Positions 55,846 through 64,000 of a DNA stretch of 64,000 nucleotides are shown piece after piece. Made by a program: the position numbers and the translations under genes. The notes under the pieces were generated by a model. It worked only from the letters and a program-made list of their open reading frames with translations, searched no databases and was not told the origin of the DNA. The stretch's first letter is position 1, and the number at the start of each line of letters is the position of its first letter. The DNA is from Sphingomonadales bacterium (GTDB lineage: Bacteria > Pseudomonadota > Alphaproteobacteria > Sphingomonadales > Sphingomonadaceae), in the NCBI GenBank assembly GCA_017302615.1, contig JAFLDB010000001.1:248001-312000 (forward strand), read 5' to 3'.

Positions 55846-56706
55846 TCAGGCGGGCTTCCGCGCCGCGATATAGAACCAGTCGCCCTGCCCGATCCACGGA
55901 CCGGCCAGCGCCAGCGGCGCGAACAGCGCGGCATAGGCGGCGCGCTTCGGGCTGCGGGCCAGCACGGCAGGGCTGCCAAAGGTGTAGCTCAGCGGAATGC
56001 GGGTGTGGCTGACCGCACCGGGGACGAAGCCGCCCTTCTCCAGCATGGCCGCCAGTGTCCTCACCGAGAACTGGTAGAGATGATGCGGCGGTTCCGGGTG
56101 CGGCCAGTGACCCAGCGCCTTGGCCAAAGGCAGGGACAGGCGCGGGAACAATCCGTCGATGTTGGGCGTGGACAGCACAAACCACCCGCCCGGCTTCACC
56201 AGCTGCCACACGGCGGCGATGTCGGCAGCGGGATCGGGCACGTGCTCGATCACATCGAACATGGTGACCAGATCGAACGAACCCGGCGCGGCGCTTACCT
56301 GATGGACCGAGCCCTCGGTCACCGTCAGCCCGAAATGCTCCCGTGCGACGCGGGCCGAGTCTGCGGAGAACTCCGCGCCTTCCACTTCGAACCCCTGCGC
56401 CCGCGCGGCAGCGAGGAAATGCCCGGTTGAACACCCCACATCCAGCACTCGTCCGCTGCCAGCCTGCTGGCGGACAAAGGCCATGTGCTTCTGCGCCAGG
56501 GCCTCGAAGCTGCGCCAGGTTTCGCTGGCAGGATCGTGCAACTGGACGTGATAGTTGCTCTCTGCGGAATAGATCCGCTTCAGTTCCTCGGCACTTGGCG
56601 GATTGCTGACATAGGCCAGGCCGCAGTCCACGCAGCGCACCAGGTCATAGCCCTTCAGCGTGACGAGCGGCGTGAACACCGTGGACTGGCAATGGTTGCA
56701 GGGCAT
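55846..56706 (-). CDS. Class I SAM methyltransferase with N-terminal zinc ribbon
   Basis: A 286-aa methyltransferase. The N-terminus has two CxxC pairs (C3/C6 and C25/C28) forming a zinc ribbon. The SAM motif is VLDVGCSTGHFL, followed by DLVTMFDVIEHVPDP and the WQLVKPGGWFVLSTPN post-I region. This architecture is common in enzymes modifying polysaccharides or lipid carriers, but the substrate is unknown. ATG 56706 is chosen because it directly starts the zinc ribbon. Its 3' end lies five bases from the convergent VWA gene. Confidence 0.88.
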   Translation of the reverse strand: MPCNHCQSTVFTPLVTLKGYDLVRCVDCGLAYVSNPPSAEELKRIYSAESNYHVQLHDPASETWRSFEALAQKHMAFVRQQAGSGRVLDVGCSTGHFLAAARAQGFEVEGAEFSADSARVAREHFGLTVTEGSVHQVSAAPGSFDLVTMFDVIEHVPDPAADIAAVWQLVKPGGWFVLSTPNIDGLFPRLSLPLAKALGHWPHPEPPHHLYQFSVRTLAAMLEKGGFVPGAVSHTRIPLSYTFGSPAVLARSPKRAAYAALFAPLALAGPWIGQGDWFYIAARKPA

Positions 56707-56849
56707 GGCTCGTGGCTCTTGGCGAGGGGCGTTCCCGCTGATCCTACTGCCAATTTCCCAAGCAAGCCTTAACCGGGCCAAGCCGGCCTTGGGGCGGGCG
56801 GACATTTGCTTGGCTGGCATTGCCGGGCCGGCTGGCCCATATCGGCGGC

Positions 56850-57647
56850 ATGACCAGCCCCCGCCAGCCCGCCCTGTTCCTTGGCCACGGATCGCCGATG
56901 ACCGTCATCACCGATGTGCCGGAACGGCGCATGTGGCAGGCACTGGGCCACACCCTGCCCCGCCCCCGCGCGATCGTGGTGATCTCCGCCCATTGGGAAA
57001 CGCAAGGCAAGACCCACGTCACCGCCGGTCCCGCCCCGCGCACGATCCACGATTTCCGGGGCTTCCCAGACGAACTCTACGCCATGCACTATCCCGCCCC
57101 CGGCTGCGACGAACTGGTCGGCCGGATCGAGGCGCTGCTCGGACCAGAGCGCGTGGTTCGCGATGAAAGCTGGGGCTTCGACCACGGCGCCTGGGGCGTG
57201 GTGCAGCCGATGTATCCGGACGCCGATATCCCGATGGTCGAGATCAGCCTGGATCGGACCCTGCCGCCGGAGGAGCACATTGCCATCGGCGCGCGGCTGG
57301 CGCCCCTGCGCGACGAGGGCGTGCTGCTGATCGGCAGCGGCAACGTGGTCCACAACCTTTCGCTGTGGCGCCAGTTTGCCGGAACCCGGCCGGACTGGGC
57401 GGTGGACTTTCAGACCCGGATCGATGCCGCGGTCCACGCCGCAGATCATACCGCATTGACCCGCTTTGCCCCGAACGATCAGGCCGCTGCCGCCGCGATC
57501 AACAGCGCGGAACATTACCTGCCGCTGCTCTACGTGGTCGGCGCAAGGCTACCGGGCGACGCGGTCGGCGTGTTCAACGACACCATCGACGGGGCATTGT
57601 CGATGACCAGCTACCTGATCGGCGACACCGCCCTGCTGCCTGGTTAG
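56850..57647 (+). CDS. LigB/DODA-type extradiol dioxygenase
   Basis: A 265-aa non-heme iron dioxygenase of the class III extradiol family, like YgiD (4,5-DOPA dioxygenase). Metal ligands are probably the histidines in FLGHGSPM, VISAHWE and GSGNVVHNL. The range DFRGFPDELYAMHYPAPG is characteristic. The natural substrate is uncertain. ATG 56850 is used; an ATG at 56820 is also in frame. Confidence 0.9.
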   Translation: MTSPRQPALFLGHGSPMTVITDVPERRMWQALGHTLPRPRAIVVISAHWETQGKTHVTAGPAPRTIHDFRGFPDELYAMHYPAPGCDELVGRIEALLGPERVVRDESWGFDHGAWGVVQPMYPDADIPMVEISLDRTLPPEEHIAIGARLAPLRDEGVLLIGSGNVVHNLSLWRQFAGTRPDWAVDFQTRIDAAVHAADHTALTRFAPNDQAAAAAINSAEHYLPLLYVVGARLPGDAVGVFNDTIDGALSMTSYLIGDTALLPG

Positions 57648-57657
57648 CCCTGCTTGC

Positions 57658-58941
57658 CTAGCCCTGCTTGTCGAGCTCGTCGTTGAGCCGCTTGCTGGCG
57701 AGCCAGAAGAACAGCGACGGAATCAGCCCCAGCAGCGCAGCACCGTACAGCACCCAGCGCACGCTGTCGGGCCCAGCCAGGGGCTTCACCACGTCAGACA
57801 GGATGCCGAAGAACAGTGGCCCCAGCCCCAGCCCGATCAGGTTCTGGGCAAACAGCAGCACGGCTGCCGCCATGGCCCGGGCCCGCAGCGGAACCAGCCC
57901 CTGCGCGCAGGAATAGGTCGGGCCGATGTAGAGGCTGTTGAGCACCGTCGGGAGCAGGATCAGCAACAGGGCGATCCACCACACTTCGACCCAATAGGCG
58001 GAAATCGCGATCGGAATGGCGACGACCATGCCAACGGCCGGCGCGGTCAGCACGTGGCGGCGATCGGTCTTGCCGAAGCGGTCGGCCAGCCAGCCGCCGC
58101 CGAAGGTGCCGATGGCCCCGGCGATCCCGCCGCCGATCCCGAACCAGAAGCCGACTTCGCCGGGGGTCAGGTCATGGGTGCGCTGGAAGAAGATCGTGGT
58201 CCAGGTGCCCTTGCCATAGCCAAGGAAGGCCGCAGCCGCCCCGGCAATCGCAATGTAGATGAAGGCGCGCGACTTGAAGATCACCGCCAGCGCATCCTTT
58301 GTCGCCATGGTCGGCGCGGCCTGGCGCGTTTCCAGCGTGGCCGACATGCGCGGATCACGCAGCACGAACCATACTACCAGCGCCATCAGGATCCCCGGTA
58401 TGCCGGCAATCAGGAAGGCCATGCGCCAGCCATAGGCATCGGCCACTAGCCCGCCCATGACCATGCCAAGCAGGCCGCCGATCGGAATGCCGAGCGAATA
58501 GAACGAGATCGCCGAAGCGCGCTTCTCCGGCGGGGCGAGGTCCGCGATCAGCGAGTGGGCAGCGGGCGTGCAGCCGGCCTCGCCCACACCAACCCCGATC
58601 CGGGCCAGCAACAACTGGACGAAGTTCTGGGCCATGCCGCACAGCGCGGTCATCGCCGACCAGACCACCAGCGAGATCGAGATCAGCCCGACCCGGTTGG
58701 TGGTCGGCTTGTCGGCGAAGCGGGCGATCGGAATGCCCAGAAAGGTATAGAACGCGGCAAAGGCGATGCCGGTCATCACCCCGATCTGCCAGTCCTTCAG
58801 GTTCAGGTCGCGCGCGATCGGCTCGGCCAGGATATTGACGATCTGGCGATCGAGAAAATTGAAGATGTAGACAATCAGCAGGATCCAGAGCGTCAGGCGC
58901 AAGGAATTGGCGGGCTTTTGCCCCGCTTGCGATCCAGTCAT
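57658..58941 (-). CDS. MFS transporter, spinster-like
   Basis: A 427-aa major-facilitator permease with 12 predicted helices. FNFLDRQIVNILAEPIARDL and GIPIARFADKPTTNRVG are typical of the spinster-like MFS group common in sphingomonads, which is linked to lipids, sugars or aromatic compounds without firm substrates. ATG 58941 has AGAGAGGA upstream and is preferred to in-frame codons as far as 59025. It is oriented with the Asp/Asn hydroxylase and NamZ genes upstream. Confidence 0.88.
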   Translation of the reverse strand: MTGSQAGQKPANSLRLTLWILLIVYIFNFLDRQIVNILAEPIARDLNLKDWQIGVMTGIAFAAFYTFLGIPIARFADKPTTNRVGLISISLVVWSAMTALCGMAQNFVQLLLARIGVGVGEAGCTPAAHSLIADLAPPEKRASAISFYSLGIPIGGLLGMVMGGLVADAYGWRMAFLIAGIPGILMALVVWFVLRDPRMSATLETRQAAPTMATKDALAVIFKSRAFIYIAIAGAAAAFLGYGKGTWTTIFFQRTHDLTPGEVGFWFGIGGGIAGAIGTFGGGWLADRFGKTDRRHVLTAPAVGMVVAIPIAISAYWVEVWWIALLLILLPTVLNSLYIGPTYSCAQGLVPLRARAMAAAVLLFAQNLIGLGLGPLFFGILSDVVKPLAGPDSVRWVLYGAALLGLIPSLFFWLASKRLNDELDKQG

Positions 58942-59031
58942 CGAAAATCCTCTCTCGTCGGGGCCCGCTGGCCCTTCGCGAATCCCATCCACGGTCACCG
59001 TGGCGGCGGGGGCGTGGCGGGTCAAGCCGCG

Positions 59032-60048
59032 CTAGTAGGAATCGACCACCCGGAACAGCGTCTCGATCTGCTGTCGTTCTTCCTCGCTGACTTCGGGGCG
59101 CCAGACATCGAAGATCAGGACCAGGCGGTCCTCGTCGCTGTTGTTCCAGGCTTCGTGTTCGACCGAATCGTCGAACACCAGCAGTTCGCCAACCCGCCAT
59201 TCGCGGGTTTCGGCCGCCACCCGAAAGCCGCAATGCGGCGGCACAATCAGCGGCAGGTGGCAGATGAAACGGCAATTCACCATGCCGGTATGCGGCGGGA
59301 TCTTTGAATGGGGGCGCAGCAGCGAAAACATGATCGACGGCGCGCGGTTGGATATCCGGCACAGCGGTACATTGCCGTCGATTGCGGCAAAGGTACGCGG
59401 GCTGCCCGCCACCCGATCCGGCATCGGCAGGCCCTTGTCCGTCAGGTAATAGGTCGACCAGTCCGGGTTATCGAGCAGTCCGTGAACATCGCCCTGCGGC
59501 CGTTCACTGGTGCTTTGCATATAGGGCCGGAAGGTCCCGTCATCGGCCAGCAGGGCGCGGGCTTCTTCAAGGATCGCCGGGGTGGCCGCTTCAACCGCCT
59601 CGCGCCAGGCGAACTGGCTGGTATCGGCAAAATGGACCAGCGGCAGATCGGGGTGGAAATAGGTCTGCGGCAGCTGCGGAAAACGGTCGTAAACCGGATC
59701 GCGCTGCCGCCGCCCGGCCATGATATCCAGCGCTTTCTGGAACCGGGGGTGGCGCTTGCCCTCCCCGAAACCGGCCTTGACCAGCCCTTCGCGCAGCATG
59801 ACGCCAAACTGGTTTTCCAGCCACACCGCCGCGTCGCGGGCGCGCAGCAGTTCCGATCGGTCGATCGGAATGCCGCTACCGGCCATCCGTCCGACCGCGC
59901 TGTAGAACGCCGCCGCGCCGCGGAAATCGCGCGCCAGCATGCGGTGATCGGCCTTGGCCAGCGTGGCCAGGATATCGTCGCGGCGCGCCGCCATGCGGGC
60001 CTCGGCCTCGGCCTCGCTCATGCTCGGATCGGGCTGGTCGATCGCCAT
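59032..60048 (-). CDS. Aspartyl/asparaginyl beta-hydroxylase-domain protein
   Basis: A 338-aa Fe(II)/2-oxoglutarate oxygenase. The N-terminal part is helical; the C-terminal domain has the metal-binding HTGMVNCRFICHLPLIVP and SVEHEAWNNSDEDRLVLIFDVWRPE, with the distal histidine and a 2-oxoglutarate-binding arginine. The substrate is unknown; bacterial members modify amino acids, lipids or peptides. ATG 60048 begins one base after the NamZ-type gene stop. ATG 60021 is a second possibility. Confidence 0.88.
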   Translation of the reverse strand: MAIDQPDPSMSEAEAEARMAARRDDILATLAKADHRMLARDFRGAAAFYSAVGRMAGSGIPIDRSELLRARDAAVWLENQFGVMLREGLVKAGFGEGKRHPRFQKALDIMAGRRQRDPVYDRFPQLPQTYFHPDLPLVHFADTSQFAWREAVEAATPAILEEARALLADDGTFRPYMQSTSERPQGDVHGLLDNPDWSTYYLTDKGLPMPDRVAGSPRTFAAIDGNVPLCRISNRAPSIMFSLLRPHSKIPPHTGMVNCRFICHLPLIVPPHCGFRVAAETREWRVGELLVFDDSVEHEAWNNSDEDRLVLIFDVWRPEVSEEERQQIETLFRVVDSY

Positions 60049-60049
60049 G

Positions 60050-61246
60050 TCAGTACAGCAGGTAGGGCTGCACGGTTTCGTGCCATGCCGCCTCGTCGGC
60101 GTTGGCGATGCGCTCCAGATCGCCGGCTTCGGCCGCCGCATCGTCCACCCATTCGCGCAGGGCCGGGCCGCCGTTGATCACGTCGATCGCCAGCCGCTCA
60201 AACTCGTACTCATAGGGGAAATCGCGCCAGATTTCGTACCCCGGATAGAGCCGCCGGATCGCCTTGAAGGCCAATGCCTGCAAGCGCCACGGCCGGAAGG
60301 CATGGTGATCGTAGAAGCGCCCTTCGGCATGGATCATCAGCCCGTCGCACAGCTGCCCGGCGTGCTTGTGAAAGGTCGGCGTGAACCAGCATTCGCGGAT
60401 CGCGCAGCCTGCCAGCCAGTCTGGCGCAAACCGCCGCATTTCCGCCAGAACACCTTTGGCATCGACATCGGGGGCGCCAAACAGCACTTCGAGCGGGCGG
60501 GTCGTGCCGCGCCCTTCGGACAGGGTCGCCCCTTCCAGCATCACCGTTCCGGCATAGGCCCGGGCCATGTTGAGACTTGCGGCATTGGGGCTGGGGTTGA
60601 TCCAGATCCGGCTGTCCGGCCAGCCAAAACCGGCGCCCTCCGGTTCCCAGCCCTCCATCGTCACGACCCGGAAAGGCACGTCCAGCTTGAAATGGTCGAT
60701 GAACCAGCGGCCCATCTCGCCCATGGTCAGGCCGTGGCGCATCGGCATCGGCGCGGCGCCGACAAAGCTTTCCTGCCCCGGCACCAGCAACGTGCCTTCG
60801 ATCGGCCGCCCAGCGGGATTGGGCCGGTCCAGCACCCAGACTTCCTTGCCGGTGCCATGCGCGGCTTCAAGCAGATAGAGCAGCGTGGTGACGAAAGTGT
60901 AGATCCGGCAGCCCAGGTCCTGCAAATCGAACAGGAACACGTCGGCCGTGCTCATCATCTGGCCGGTCGGGCGGCGCACTTCGCCATAGAGGCTGAACAC
61001 GGGAATGTTATAGGTCGGGTCGAGCTCGTCCTCCGTCTCGACCATGTTGTCCTGCTTGTCGCCCTTCAGCCCGTGCTGCGGACCGAAAGCGGAGGTCACG
61101 TTCACTCCTGCTTCGATAAGCGCGTCGAGCGAATGCGCCAGCCCTTCCGTAACGCTGGCCGGATGGGCAACCAGCGCCACCCGGCGGCCGGACAGGTCCT
61201 GGATAAGCGAAGGGTCCGCCAGCAAGCGGTCGATACCGAATTTCAT
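60050..61246 (-). CDS. NamZ-type (DUF1343) exo-beta-N-acetylmuramidase
   Basis: A 398-aa protein of the DUF1343 family, whose characterised member NamZ releases MurNAc from the non-reducing end of glycan chains. Signatures are RRVALVAHPASV, AFGPQHGLKGDKQDNM, YGEVRRPTGQMM, FDLQDLGCRIYTF and DRPNPAGRPIEG. No signal peptide is visible, so it probably acts on cytoplasmic muropeptide fragments. It lies between the DOMON-like gene upstream and the hydroxylase downstream. Confidence 0.92.
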   Translation of the reverse strand: MKFGIDRLLADPSLIQDLSGRRVALVAHPASVTEGLAHSLDALIEAGVNVTSAFGPQHGLKGDKQDNMVETEDELDPTYNIPVFSLYGEVRRPTGQMMSTADVFLFDLQDLGCRIYTFVTTLLYLLEAAHGTGKEVWVLDRPNPAGRPIEGTLLVPGQESFVGAAPMPMRHGLTMGEMGRWFIDHFKLDVPFRVVTMEGWEPEGAGFGWPDSRIWINPSPNAASLNMARAYAGTVMLEGATLSEGRGTTRPLEVLFGAPDVDAKGVLAEMRRFAPDWLAGCAIRECWFTPTFHKHAGQLCDGLMIHAEGRFYDHHAFRPWRLQALAFKAIRRLYPGYEIWRDFPYEYEFERLAIDVINGGPALREWVDDAAAEAGDLERIANADEAAWHETVQPYLLY

Positions 61247-61255
61247 GGGCCCTGA

Positions 61256-61777
61256 TTAGGGAACGGGCAGCACGAAGCAAGTGGGCTCATGGAAATCCGG
61301 CTTCAGGCCGGGATGGCGCAGCGCCCAGTAGGACATGCGACCACGCGCCTCTTCCACCACCGCGGTAAGCGCGGCGTGGCTGGCCCCGGCCAGTTCCGCC
61401 TCGTCCAGAAACACGGTCACCGTCAGGACCGATTGCCCGCTGTCCATCGCGATTTCCGGCACGGCAACCGGATCGTGGTTCCCCACGCGGTTGCGGTAGC
61501 CGTTGAAGGCATAAGCGGCCCAGCGGCCATCGGGAGAGAAATTGTACTCGCGGTAACGCCCGCCGCCATCGGACAGGAACAGTTCGAAGCAGGTGCTGCG
61601 CCACAGCTCGTCGGTCCGCGCCGTGCTGCGTCCCTTGGGCAGGACCACGTCGGTGCAGCCGTCCAGGCGGTAGCGCAGCATCACCCGGCCATCGCGCACC
61701 CGCCCCCAGCGCACGGCCAGACCATCGACTTTGCCCGGCACGAAGGCGGGATGAAACTTCAATCCGTGCGTTTGCAA
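61256..61777 (-). CDS. DOMON-like domain protein
   Basis: A 173-aa protein of a DOMON/CBM9-like fold found in sphingomonads. Motifs are [38 protein letters not shown] and [16 protein letters not shown]. No signal peptide is apparent. The family usually binds heme or carbohydrate, but which applies is unknown. It ends ten bases before the NamZ-type gene starts, so they are likely cotranscribed, and it is divergent from tyrS. Confidence 0.85.
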   Translation of the reverse strand: MQTHGLKFHPAFVPGKVDGLAVRWGRVRDGRVMLRYRLDGCTDVVLPKGRSTARTDELWRSTCFELFLSDGGGRYREYNFSPDGRWAAYAFNGYRNRVGNHDPVAVPEIAMDSGQSVLTVTVFLDEAELAGASHAALTAVVEEARGRMSYWALRHPGLKPDFHEPTCFVLPVP

Positions 61778-61822
61778 GTGCGACCTCGCGTGCTAGGCGC
61801 GCGCCCGAAACGGAAAAGCGCC

Positions 61823-63046
61823 ATGACCTATACCTCGACCCTGCTCCGCCTGCTCGACGAGCGTGGCTACATTCACCAACTGACCGATGCCGAAGGGCTT
61901 GATGCCCTGGCGGCGAAGCAGATCGTGCCGGGCTATATCGGGTTCGACGCCACCGCGCCATCGCTGCATGTCGGATCGCTGGTGCAGATCATGCTGCTGC
62001 GCCGCCTGCAGCAGGCCGGGCACAAGCCGGTGGTGCTGATGGGCGGCGGGACCACGCGGATCGGCGATCCGACCGGGCGCGACGAAAGCCGCAAGATGCT
62101 TTCGGACGAGACGATCGATGCCAACATTGCCTCGATCCGCACCATCTTCGAACGCTTCCTGACTTTCGGCGACGGGCCGACCGACGCGGTCATGGTCAAC
62201 AACCACGATTGGCTGGGCCAGCTGGGCTATATCCAGCTGCTGCAGGAAGTCGGCACCCATTTCACGGTCAACCGGATGCTGACGTTTGATTCGGTCAAAC
62301 TGCGGCTGGAACGCGAACAGCCGATGACCTTCCTCGAATTCAACTACATGATCCTCCAGGGCTACGACTTCCGGCATCTGGAAAAGGAAATGGGCGTGCG
62401 CCTGCAGATGGGCGGCAGCGACCAGTGGGGCAACATCGTCAACGGGATCGAGCTGGCCCGGCGGATGGACGGGGTCGAAGTGTTCGGCGTCACCACGCCG
62501 CTGCTGACCACCGCCGACGGGGCCAAGATGGGCAAGACCGCCGCCGGGGCGGTCTGGCTTAACGAGGATGCCCTGCCCGCCTGGGACTTCTGGCAATACT
62601 GGCGCAACGTCGATGACCGCGATGTCGGCAAGTTCTTGCGCCTGTTCACCGACCTGCCGCTGGACGAGATCGCCCGGCTAGAGGCGCTGGAAGGCAGCGA
62701 GATCAACGCTGCCAAGGTTGTTCTGGCCAACGAGGTCACCCGCCTGTGCCGGGGCGAAGAGGCGGCGAAGGCTGCCGAAGCGACCGCCGCGGCGACTTTC
62801 GCTGCCGGCGGCCTGGGGGCCGATCTGCCGGTGCTGACGGTCGAATCCGGTGGAATCGGCATCGTCGATGCCCTCGTCGGGATCGGATTCGCCGCCAGCC
62901 GGGGTGAAGCCAAGCGCCTGATCGCCGGTGGCGGGGCCCGGGTTGATGGCGAATCGGTAACCAACGAAGCCTTTCATATCGCGGTGGAAAACGAGGTCCG
63001 CCTGTCCTCCGGCAAGAAGAAGCACGGGGTCCTGCGACCGGCCTGA
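61823..63046 (+). CDS. tyrS: Tyrosyl-tRNA synthetase
   Basis: Charges tRNA-Tyr. Class I HIGH-like motif is [15 protein letters not shown], the tyrosine-binding loop [14 protein letters not shown] is present, KMSKS is [12 protein letters not shown], and an S4 domain ends the protein ([19 protein letters not shown]). Length 407 aa is typical of the short bacterial TyrRS. ATG 61823 is chosen; the frame is open further upstream but antisense to the DOMON-like gene. Confidence 0.96.
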   Translation: MTYTSTLLRLLDERGYIHQLTDAEGLDALAAKQIVPGYIGFDATAPSLHVGSLVQIMLLRRLQQAGHKPVVLMGGGTTRIGDPTGRDESRKMLSDETIDANIASIRTIFERFLTFGDGPTDAVMVNNHDWLGQLGYIQLLQEVGTHFTVNRMLTFDSVKLRLEREQPMTFLEFNYMILQGYDFRHLEKEMGVRLQMGGSDQWGNIVNGIELARRMDGVEVFGVTTPLLTTADGAKMGKTAAGAVWLNEDALPAWDFWQYWRNVDDRDVGKFLRLFTDLPLDEIARLEALEGSEINAAKVVLANEVTRLCRGEEAAKAAEATAAATFAAGGLGADLPVLTVESGGIGIVDALVGIGFAASRGEAKRLIAGGGARVDGESVTNEAFHIAVENEVRLSSGKKKHGVLRPA

Positions 63047-63133
63047 GTCGCGAAAATCTGCGGGGTTTACCCAATTTTTGCCTTTGCCCGGCAGATAGGT
63101 CGCTATTGACCTTAAAGCCGGAGGCAAGCGCGG

Positions 63134-63472
63134 ATGGGCGCAGGAGCACAACTGACTGTTACCGACCTGCGCCGCGCCGCGCGGCATCCGGTCGACCTCA
63201 AGGTCATCGGCGAGCATCGCCGGCTGGGCGATGTGCACATGCATATCGTCAATATTTCCGCCCACGGCTTCATGGTCGAAGGCGAACTGGGGCTTGAACG
63301 CGGAGAGCGCGTGACGATCCGCCTGCCGGAAGTCGGCCGGATCGAGGCCCACCTGATCTGGACCACCGAAGGCCGCGCCGGCTTTCAGTTCGAGCGGATC
63401 ATCCGGCTCGACGATTTCATGCGCCTGATCGACAAGATCCAGCCCAACCCGCGCCTGCGCCGCCCCCGCTAA
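63134..63472 (+). CDS. Single-domain PilZ protein
   Basis: A 112-aa protein formed by one PilZ domain. RRAARHPVDL holds the RxxxR c-di-GMP motif, and NISAHGFMV matches (D/N)xSxxG. GEHRRLGDVHMHIV and ERVTIRLPEVGRIEAHLIW complete the barrel. ATG 63134 is preceded by GGAGGC (63119 region). It is a second, distantly placed PilZ gene in the window. Output partner unknown. Confidence 0.85.
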   Translation: MGAGAQLTVTDLRRAARHPVDLKVIGEHRRLGDVHMHIVNISAHGFMVEGELGLERGERVTIRLPEVGRIEAHLIWTTEGRAGFQFERIIRLDDFMRLIDKIQPNPRLRRPR

Positions 63473-63541
63473 ACCGGCACTTTCAACAGCCCAAGCAGAG
63501 CCAGCCTTGGCAAGCGCCGGGGCTGCTGCCATTGCTGCCGA

Positions 63542-64000
63542 GTGTCCGCCCCCACTCACTCTCTGCAGATCCGCGATTACCGCCTGATCTGGCTGGCCCG
63601 GTTCATTTCGGTCAGCGCCACGGTTGGCATGGTGGTGGTGATCGGCGCGCAGACCTACCGCATCGCCCGCGTCGACTATGGCTACAGCGAGGCGGAAGCC
63701 GCCTTCATGCTGGGCCTGTTGGGCCTGGCGCAGTTCATCCCGTTCCTGCTGCTGACCCCGGTGGCCGGGCTGCTGGCCGACCGGATGGACCGGCGCCACG
63801 TCGGCGCGGTGGCGACCGGGGTGGACATGCTGCTGGCCCTGGCACTGGGCATTGCCAATTACACCGGGCAGATATCGCTGCCGTTCCTGTTCATCATGGC
63901 CGCCCTCTATGGCTCCGCGCGGGTGTTCATCGGCCCGGCAATCAGTGCGATCACGCCCAACGTGGTCCCGGCCGAACTGCTGCCCAAGGCCGTTGCGGTC
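63542..64000 (+). CDS. MFS transporter, N-terminal part (runs off the window)
   Basis: The first 153 codons of a major-facilitator permease, cut by the window edge. The frame from GTG 63542 begins SAPTHSLQIRDYRLIWLARF and continues through hydrophobic helices with GLLADRMDRRHVGAV after helix two, the MFS loop-2/3 motif, then VFIGPAISAITPNVVP. This pattern resembles the MFS_3/EntS-like efflux group. The start codon is chosen from frame only. Confidence 0.8.
   Translation, partial: MSAPTHSLQIRDYRLIWLARFISVSATVGMVVVIGAQTYRIARVDYGYSEAEAAFMLGLLGLAQFIPFLLLTPVAGLLADRMDRRHVGAVATGVDMLLALALGIANYTGQISLPFLFIMAALYGSARVFIGPAISAITPNVVPAELLPKAVAV

Noticed and set aside
61289..61822. N-terminal extension of tyrS
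   Set aside because: TyrRS homology begins at ATG 61823; the extra region is antisense to the DOMON-like gene.

Overview
The window is a gene-dense, GC-rich stretch of chromosome with no gene-free interval over 300 bases. Gene content points to an alphaproteobacterium of the order Sphingomonadales (Novosphingobium/Sphingomonas/Erythrobacter-like). The indicators are the ntrY-ntrX-hfq-hflX-mazG series, an Hfq with two fused Sm domains, PhaR, HrcA-GrpE, a DnaK operon with an alphaproteobacterial RpoH-type promoter, and several small proteins (vgr-related, DOMON-like, degenerate IscU-like) that I associate with sphingomonads. The genus is an inference. No ribosomal RNA, CRISPR array, prophage or insertion sequence was seen.

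Layout. 38-5733 (+): NtrY/NtrX, tandem Hfq and the GTPase HflX. 5710-14657 (-): ten tightly packed genes, in transcription order lytic transglycosylase, RlpA/SPOR lipoprotein, D,D-carboxypeptidase, tmk, holB, metG, tatD, an MBL hydrolase, a 61-residue membrane protein and mazG. A tRNA-Ser(UGA) and a PilZ gene follow. 15432-18093 (-): pyruvate dehydrogenase E3 and E2. 18219-28333: a universal stress protein, then on the minus strand rnr, proS, phaR, alr, an MHS transporter, an IscU-like protein, cvpA and radA. A perfect 33-bp stem-loop lies between the stress protein and rnr. 28404-30737: a patatin-like lipase. 30754-38695: the protein-quality-control block (dnaJ, dnaK, grpE, hrcA), interrupted by a copper chaperone, a HExxH protein and one AT-richer HEPN-like gene, then rph and rdgB. 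38696-47297: SCP protein, hemW, xerC, dedA, gshB, yraN, rsmI, an LpoA-like activator and parE. 47335-55841: an envelope-oriented accessory block with two paralogous small secreted proteins, two DUF4139 proteins, a class-A-beta-lactamase-like serine hydrolase, a MoxR ATPase, an unknown secreted protein and a VWA protein. 55846-64000: methyltransferase, LigB/DODA dioxygenase, MFS transporter, Asp/Asn hydroxylase, NamZ-type muramidase, DOMON-like protein, tyrS, PilZ, and the start of another MFS transporter cut by the window edge.

Functionally the window is mostly core genome: translation (metG, proS, tyrS, rsmI, hflX), replication and repair (holB, tmk, parE, radA, xerC), nucleotide-pool cleaning (mazG, rdgB), cell-wall turnover (dacC-type enzyme, MltB, RlpA-like, alr, LpoA-like, NamZ), RNA metabolism (rnr, rph, Hfq) and heat shock. 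The most unusual items are the tandem Hfq, the AT-richer solitary HEPN-like gene at 35094-35540, the triple hairpin at 18676-18791, catalytic-residue losses in the RlpA-like and IscU-like proteins, and the poorly understood secreted/MoxR/VWA block. No obvious multi-gene defence system is present.
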